A DNA stretch of 64,000 bases, from contig NZ_CAKQFJ010000005.1 in NCBI RefSeq assembly GCF_934230905.1, positions 1 to 64,000 on the forward strand, read 5' to 3'. The position numbers were made by a program, and so were the translations under genes. The notes under the pieces are model-generated. The model was not told the DNA's origin and did no database searches. It saw only the letters and a list, made by a program, of their open reading frames with translations. The stretch is from an uncultured Veillonella sp. GTDB taxonomy: Bacteria > Bacillota > Negativicutes > Veillonellales > Veillonellaceae. Shown here piece after piece: positions 59,773 to 64,000 of this stretch (within the stretch, counting starts at the first letter, position 1; each line of letters begins with the position of its first letter).

Positions 59773-61131
59773 TTATTTATGCTCTTCTGCAATAGCCATA
59801 GCACGTTTGATTTCCATGTACTTAACCATACCATCAACAGCTTTTTTAGCTTCGCGCATAGCGAGTACTACAGTCGCTGGTTTATGAACTACGTCACCAC
59901 CAGCGAATACACCTTCACGGCTTGTCATGCCATAAGGTTCTTCAGATGTAATGATGTAACCTTTTTCATCTACACGAAGGTTATTACCTTCACCAACAAG
60001 ACGTGCATTTGGTTTATGACCAGCAGCGATGATGATTTTATCAACAGGCATTACTTGGTATTTGCCTGTACCATGGATACCCGCACCATCATCGTTGAGG
60101 GCCATTACTTCGTATTTAAAGCCTTCTACTTTATCTTTACCCTCTACGCCTACTGGAGAAGCGAACCATTGGAATTGAACACCTTCAGCACGTGCTTCTT
60201 CATATTCAGATAACAATGCAGGCATTTGTTCTTGGCTACGACGATATGCTACAGTTACAGATTCGCAACCTAAACGCACGCACGTACGAGCCGCATCCAT
60301 AGCTACGTTACCACCACCAATGATAATAACGCGATCACCTTTTCTTACAGGGATTTGCGCTTCATCAAGTTCACCATTGTCTACTAGTTGTACATTTGTC
60401 AACAAATACATCGCTTGGAATACACCATGAATTTCATCATTATCCATGCGTACCGCTTGAGGAATGTGTGTACCTGTACCGATAAAGATAGAATCAAATC
60501 CTTCTGCAAACAATTCATCTAATGTCTTATCTTGACCAATAAATGTATTACATACGAATTTAACGCCTAACCCTTCTAACCGTGCAATTTCACGGCGTAC
60601 AACAGATTTAGATAAACGGAACTCAGGAATACCGAATAACAATACACCGCCTGGTTCAGATTGCCCTTCAAATACAGTGACATCATAACCAAGCTTCGCT
60701 ACGTCACCGGCAACAGACAAACCTGCAGGGCCAGAACCAACAACGGCTACCTTGCCAAGATCTTGTTTAATTTTCTTAGGTTTACGTAATTCATTGATGC
60801 TTTCAAAATCGGCAGCAAAGCGTTCCAATTTACCGATATTGATAGGTGGTTTCTTAGCCTTGTTCATAATGCAGTTACCTTCGCATTGATTTTCACGAGG
60901 GCATACACGACCGCAAATAGCTGGCAAATTTGTACGTTCTGCCAAAATATCATTAGCTAACCCAAAGTTACCGTGTGCAATAGCTTGGATAAAACGAGGG
61001 ATTTCGTTTTCAATAGGACACCCCATGCGGCACAAAGGTTTTGGACAATTTAGACAACGTTTCGCCTCAGCGAGTGCCTCCTCCATCGTGTAATCCGCAT
61101 CAAAATGAAGGGGTTTCAATTCATTACTCAT
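59773..61131 (-). CDS. gltA: NADPH-dependent glutamate synthase small-subunit-type oxidoreductase
   Basis: 452 residues. The N-terminal Fer4_20 domain has AKRCLNCPKPLCRMGCPIEN near residue 26 and CGRVCPRENQCEGNCIM near residue 83, ligating two [4Fe-4S] clusters. An FAD Rossmann fold (VAVVGSGPAGLS near residue 137) and an NAD(P) fold (VIIIGGGNVAMDAARTC near residue 275) follow, ending in VFAGGDVV near 415. Stand-alone copies may act with a large subunit elsewhere or as NfnB-like/DPD-like oxidoreductases, so the glutamate role is not proved. ATG 61131 with GAGGAGG is preferred to the 45-codon-longer ATG at 61266. Confidence 0.88.
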   Translation of the reverse strand: MSNELKPLHFDADYTMEEALAEAKRCLNCPKPLCRMGCPIENEIPRFIQAIAHGNFGLANDILAERTNLPAICGRVCPRENQCEGNCIMNKAKKPPINIGKLERFAADFESINELRKPKKIKQDLGKVAVVGSGPAGLSVAGDVAKLGYDVTVFEGQSEPGGVLLFGIPEFRLSKSVVRREIARLEGLGVKFVCNTFIGQDKTLDELFAEGFDSIFIGTGTHIPQAVRMDNDEIHGVFQAMYLLTNVQLVDNGELDEAQIPVRKGDRVIIIGGGNVAMDAARTCVRLGCESVTVAYRRSQEQMPALLSEYEEARAEGVQFQWFASPVGVEGKDKVEGFKYEVMALNDDGAGIHGTGKYQVMPVDKIIIAAGHKPNARLVGEGNNLRVDEKGYIITSEEPYGMTSREGVFAGGDVVHKPATVVLAMREAKKAVDGMVKYMEIKRAMAIAEEHK

Positions 61132-61424
61132 GGCACATGCCTCCTCAACAGGATCCAGTACTATACTTATATTAGCCTTCCTATATAGCGGCTTAGTTCG
61201 ATGAAGCATCCTCACATATGAACATTGCCTACTATATACGGCCAAGAATTTATCATTTGTAACCATTCGATACGAGTGTGGTCACTGGTGAGACACACAC
61301 TATTCTATAGTACATTTTAAATTGTGAAAGCGAGCTCCGTCAAGGAGTGAAGCTATAATATGCTTATTTTATATACATTTATTGCTATAATACATACATA
61401 CAATACAACAAATGAGGTATCACC

Positions 61425-62618
61425 ATGAATACAACAGACTTTACCAAAACATACTATATAGACCGACGAGGTACGCATTCCCGCAAATGGAATGGTGAAC
61501 ACTTAAAATTTAGTCGCACCGACCTATTACCACTGTGGGTGGCAGACATGGATTTCATGACTCCACCATGCCTACAAGAGGCGATTTCAAACTATGTAAA
61601 GACCAACCCACTTGGCTATACCATGACAAATCCCAATTATATTCAGGCCGTCATCCACTGGTATAAGCGTCGTCACAACTGCAGTATTGAACAACATTGG
61701 CTCGCTAGTGCCCCCAATGTCATTACCGGTATCATGTGGTGTATTGGGACTTTCACCAAACCAAACGATGCCATAGCAGTTCTTACGCCCGTGTACGGAG
61801 CCTTCGATGCCCGTGCCAATGATGCAAATAGACGCATCGTTGCGGTGCCGCTACATCGCACGATAACCAATGGATACACTGTTGATTATGACGCATTCGA
61901 GTCTGCCATTAGTCAAAACGATGTGAAGGTTTTCATCCACTGCAATCCGCATAACCCTGTAGGCCACGTATGGACCGAAGAAGAAATGGACCGATTATTT
62001 AGCATCTGTAAGCAACACAATGTGCTCATCATTAGCGACGAAATCCATCAAGACCTCATCACAGGTTCAACAGCATTTACATCCGCCTTATCTGTATCTA
62101 ATGGCATATACAAGGACGATATCATTGCAATGTCGTCTGTGTCTAAGTCGTTCAATATGGCTAGCTTGCATCACGCAGAGATTATTATCCCTAACGAAAG
62201 ATTGCGAAGCCAGTACAATGCCTATAAAGCTCATGTATACCATACAGACTCGGACGTTATTGCCGAAACAGCCATCACAGAAGCCTACACACACCTGGAG
62301 GCGGAAGCATGGCTTACAGATGTGCTAGCTGTCATTCGTGAAAACTACGAATATCTGTGTCGAGAGCTCGGTACAGCACTACCCAAAATCCGCATCAGCC
62401 CCATGAACGGCACCTATTTAGCGTGGATAGATTTTGGCGCCTATGTAAGGGCCGAAGATATGCACGACCTATTCGAGAATCAATGCCGCATCGCCCCTAG
62501 CTTTGGTGAATGGTTTGGCGGTGAAAGCTACGCCACCTTTGTGCGATTAAACTTGGCAACCAGACTAGCTAATATCAAGGCTGCTACGCACAGTATCATA
62601 AATCATATACGGCCTTAA
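61425..62618 (+). CDS. MalY/PatB-type PLP-dependent C-S lyase (aminotransferase fold I)
   Basis: 397 residues. It begins with DRRGTHSRKWN and LPLWVADMDFMTPPCLQEAI near residue 38, the MalY/PatB signature. CNPHNPVGHVWTEEEMDRLF near residue 169, IISDEIHQDLI near residue 206 and the PLP-lysine segment SSVSKSFNMASLH near residue 240 follow. Cystathionine or cysteine beta-lyase activity (sulfur amino-acid metabolism, H2S release) is the likely function. GAGGTATCACC precedes the ATG. It is monocistronic and ends at a terminator. Confidence 0.92.
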   Translation: MNTTDFTKTYYIDRRGTHSRKWNGEHLKFSRTDLLPLWVADMDFMTPPCLQEAISNYVKTNPLGYTMTNPNYIQAVIHWYKRRHNCSIEQHWLASAPNVITGIMWCIGTFTKPNDAIAVLTPVYGAFDARANDANRRIVAVPLHRTITNGYTVDYDAFESAISQNDVKVFIHCNPHNPVGHVWTEEEMDRLFSICKQHNVLIISDEIHQDLITGSTAFTSALSVSNGIYKDDIIAMSSVSKSFNMASLHHAEIIIPNERLRSQYNAYKAHVYHTDSDVIAETAITEAYTHLEAEAWLTDVLAVIRENYEYLCRELGTALPKIRISPMNGTYLAWIDFGAYVRAEDMHDLFENQCRIAPSFGEWFGGESYATFVRLNLATRLANIKAATHSIINHIRP

Positions 62619-62646
62619 GCCTATATATTCTTTACTACATAACACC

Positions 62647-62690
62647 AAAAGAGGCTGCTCTAGCATCACTACTAGAACAGCCTCTTTATC
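62647..62690 (+). terminator. Terminator between convergent genes
   Basis: AAAGAGGCTG / CAGCCTCTTT with inner CTAG/CTAG pairing; bidirectional. Confidence 0.85.
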
Positions 62691-62713
62691 ATATATTATT
62701 AATATAGATTGTA

Positions 62714-64000
62714 TTACTTAACTCTTGCAAAATGTTCCTTTGCAAATTGCATATCTTGTACAAGCTCTAATGTACCAAGATATTTCTTGTTTTTGTCGCG
62801 AACAGCCATATAATTTACATAGAATGGGCGGCCTTGTTTTTCAAGCCATACAGCCACATTATCGCGGTCCCCTTTGCGGAAGGAGTCGATGATACCACGC
62901 ACGATTGGTTCTACCTTTGGTGGATGGCACGAGAACACATCGCGACCGATTGCCGTAGTAGGGCGTTTAAAGACCTTTTCGCCGTCGTTAAAGTAACGGT
63001 TAATGTCTTCATGGTCAACAAAGGTTACTTCCATCGGCATTGTGTTGAGCATCGCTTCCAATTGGTCAAGGGTGAAAGTACCACCAATGAGGGCAATCGT
63101 ATTATCTGCCGAACTAGCCGATGCAGGGCTTTCAGCTAATGCATGCTCAGCCTCTGTCCAAACAAGGCGTTTTACACCAAAGATTTCCTCATATTGTGCA
63201 GTATCCTTATAGATTTGGTACCAGTCTTGAGTCGAAAAATTTTCCGCACAGATTGGGAACAAGATATTTTGTTCCTTGTAAATCATTTCTTGCGCACGTG
63301 TAAGAAGTTCATCAAACCGACGATACCAATCATCTACACTTTGGCTAGATTTTGTTAGGTCGCCTAATTGGTCTCGAATATCACCATCAACAGTCCACAT
63401 CACCATAGATGGGCCACCAATAGCATAATCCACCTTTAATTTCGGATATAATAAATCCCCTTTTTTGGCATAATGAACAGATAGTTGGCGCACGCTGTTT
63501 ACATCATCAATAGTTGCCGTTTTATCTGCCACCTTAGGGCGAATTTCTTCAATAAGATCATTAAGAGCCTTATTTTCCTCTGTCAGTTGGTTAAGTGGAT
63601 GGCCTACCGTTTCTACAAGCGTTGTAACCGTTTGCTTCTTGTCTTGTGCTTCTAAGGCAGCCTCAACCTTTGCATGTTCCTCTTCCATTTGTTCATGAAT
63701 GGTAGAACCGTGGAACAAGGCAGAGTGAAGGTCGCACAATTGTTGTACCTCTTCAAGAGGTGTGCCTTCGCGCATTAAGCCTTGTTCAGCCTTCATAATT
63801 TCACTAGCTTCTACATGCTTAAATTGACTGGCAAAATCTTTGCGCACATTGCCAAGAGCCTCGCCTGTACCTAACCGTTTTAAGAATCCCTTTAATTGCT
63901 CTACCCGTTCACTGTCTGGCACGGTGTTATCCGCTTTTGCATCGGGATTGATTGCTGCTGTAGATTCTTCTTTTATAGATTCTGCTGAAGGAGTAGATGC
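62714..64000 (-). CDS. DUF438/PAS-domain protein (cut by right edge)
   Basis: At least 428 residues; the frame stays open to base 64000, so the N-terminus is outside. The DUF438 part contains ERVEQLKGFLKRLGTGE and DASEIMKAEQGLMREGTPLE. A hemerythrin-like helical section follows (LCDLHSALFHGSTIHEQMEE, MVMWTVDGDIRDQ, IYKEQNILFPICAENF), where the His and Glu residues could bind a di-iron or haem site. The C-terminal PAS domain has FSCHPPKVEPIVRGIIDSFR and VNYMAVRDKNKKYLGTLEL. Such proteins are thought to be redox or gas sensors. An Ala/Glu-rich linker precedes the DUF438 segment at the edge. Confidence 0.85.
   Translation of the reverse strand, partial: ASTPSAESIKEESTAAINPDAKADNTVPDSERVEQLKGFLKRLGTGEALGNVRKDFASQFKHVEASEIMKAEQGLMREGTPLEEVQQLCDLHSALFHGSTIHEQMEEEHAKVEAALEAQDKKQTVTTLVETVGHPLNQLTEENKALNDLIEEIRPKVADKTATIDDVNSVRQLSVHYAKKGDLLYPKLKVDYAIGGPSMVMWTVDGDIRDQLGDLTKSSQSVDDWYRRFDELLTRAQEMIYKEQNILFPICAENFSTQDWYQIYKDTAQYEEIFGVKRLVWTEAEHALAESPASASSADNTIALIGGTFTLDQLEAMLNTMPMEVTFVDHEDINRYFNDGEKVFKRPTTAIGRDVFSCHPPKVEPIVRGIIDSFRKGDRDNVAVWLEKQGRPFYVNYMAVRDKNKKYLGTLELVQDMQFAKEHFARVK

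Noticed and set aside
59677..60213. 178-codon plus-strand frame
   Set aside because: Antisense to the C-terminal half of the glutamate-synthase-like gene, which has clear domain motifs.
1..64000. CRISPR arrays, rRNA genes, prophage structural genes
   Set aside because: No regularly spaced repeats of 24-37 bp, no rRNA sequence and no phage structural motif were seen in the window.

Overview
The window looks like chromosomal DNA of a Veillonella-type member of the Negativicutes: low-GC, Firmicute-style genes with strong AGGAGG ribosome sites (addAB, yybS-gdpP-rplI-dnaB, RNase J) next to outer-membrane functions (a two-partner secretion pair, an LPS-kinase-like protein, an ArnT/PMT-like glycosyltransferase). 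Genus assignment is inference from gene content and protein style; no database search was possible.

Layout. 1-3.2 kb: tpsB-tpsA operon (the exoprotein gene runs off the left edge). 3.4-7.6 kb: molybdopterin-binding protein, fluoride channel crcB, Xre and GntR regulators, a lipid kinase. 7.6-15 kb: addB-addA recombination nuclease operon. 15-19.4 kb: two secreted proteins of unknown function, an SGNH hydrolase and an MFS transporter. 19.4-20.4 kb: about 1 kb without a convincing gene but with promoters, hairpins and a four-copy 11-bp iteron. 20.4-23.1 kb: a small decayed island bounded by about 57-bp direct repeats of the tRNA-Ser(UGA) 3' flank; it holds two deleted copies of one IS3-type element, an IS630 scrap and an intact nadC. 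23.3-28.5 kb: CorA-type transporter, a P1B-type metal ATPase, and a Y-family polymerase with a YolD-like partner. 28.7-36.3 kb: yybS-gdpP-rplI, dnaB, and RNase J with a long Arg-rich N-terminal extension and a structured leader. 36.4-43.3 kb: UDG-family protein, a TauABC/SsuABC-like importer, GT39 glycosyltransferase, DedA, kinase-like protein.

43.4-47 kb: a three-gene fumarate reductase/succinate dehydrogenase operon of the anchor-less 'type E' (flavoprotein, Fe-S protein, CCG-domain protein). The flavoprotein lacks the histidine that normally holds FAD covalently. A perfect 7-1-7 Fur-type box lies in the 0.9-kb region between this operon and a divergent OmpR/histidine-kinase pair. 50-53.4 kb: two tandem DUF445 membrane proteins and a metallo-beta-lactamase-fold hydrolase. 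53.4-55.9 kb: a 179-bp MITE-like element with perfect 21-bp terminal inverted repeats, then an HxlR regulator divergent from an NAD(P)-binding protein and a LigB-type dioxygenase, with a long hairpin in the leader. 56-64 kb: a protein of unknown function, pta (GTG start), an ATPase pseudogene scrap, a LUD protein, an Xre regulator, an NADPH-glutamate-synthase-like oxidoreductase, a MalY/PatB C-S lyase and a DUF438/PAS protein cut by the right edge.

Together the metabolic genes (fumarate reductase, Pta, LUD protein) fit an anaerobe that ferments organic acids such as lactate to acetate and propionate. The most unusual signals are the covalent-flavin-site loss in FrdA, the RNase J extension and leader, the tRNA-Ser island carrying nadC, the MITE-like element and the structured intergenic RNAs.
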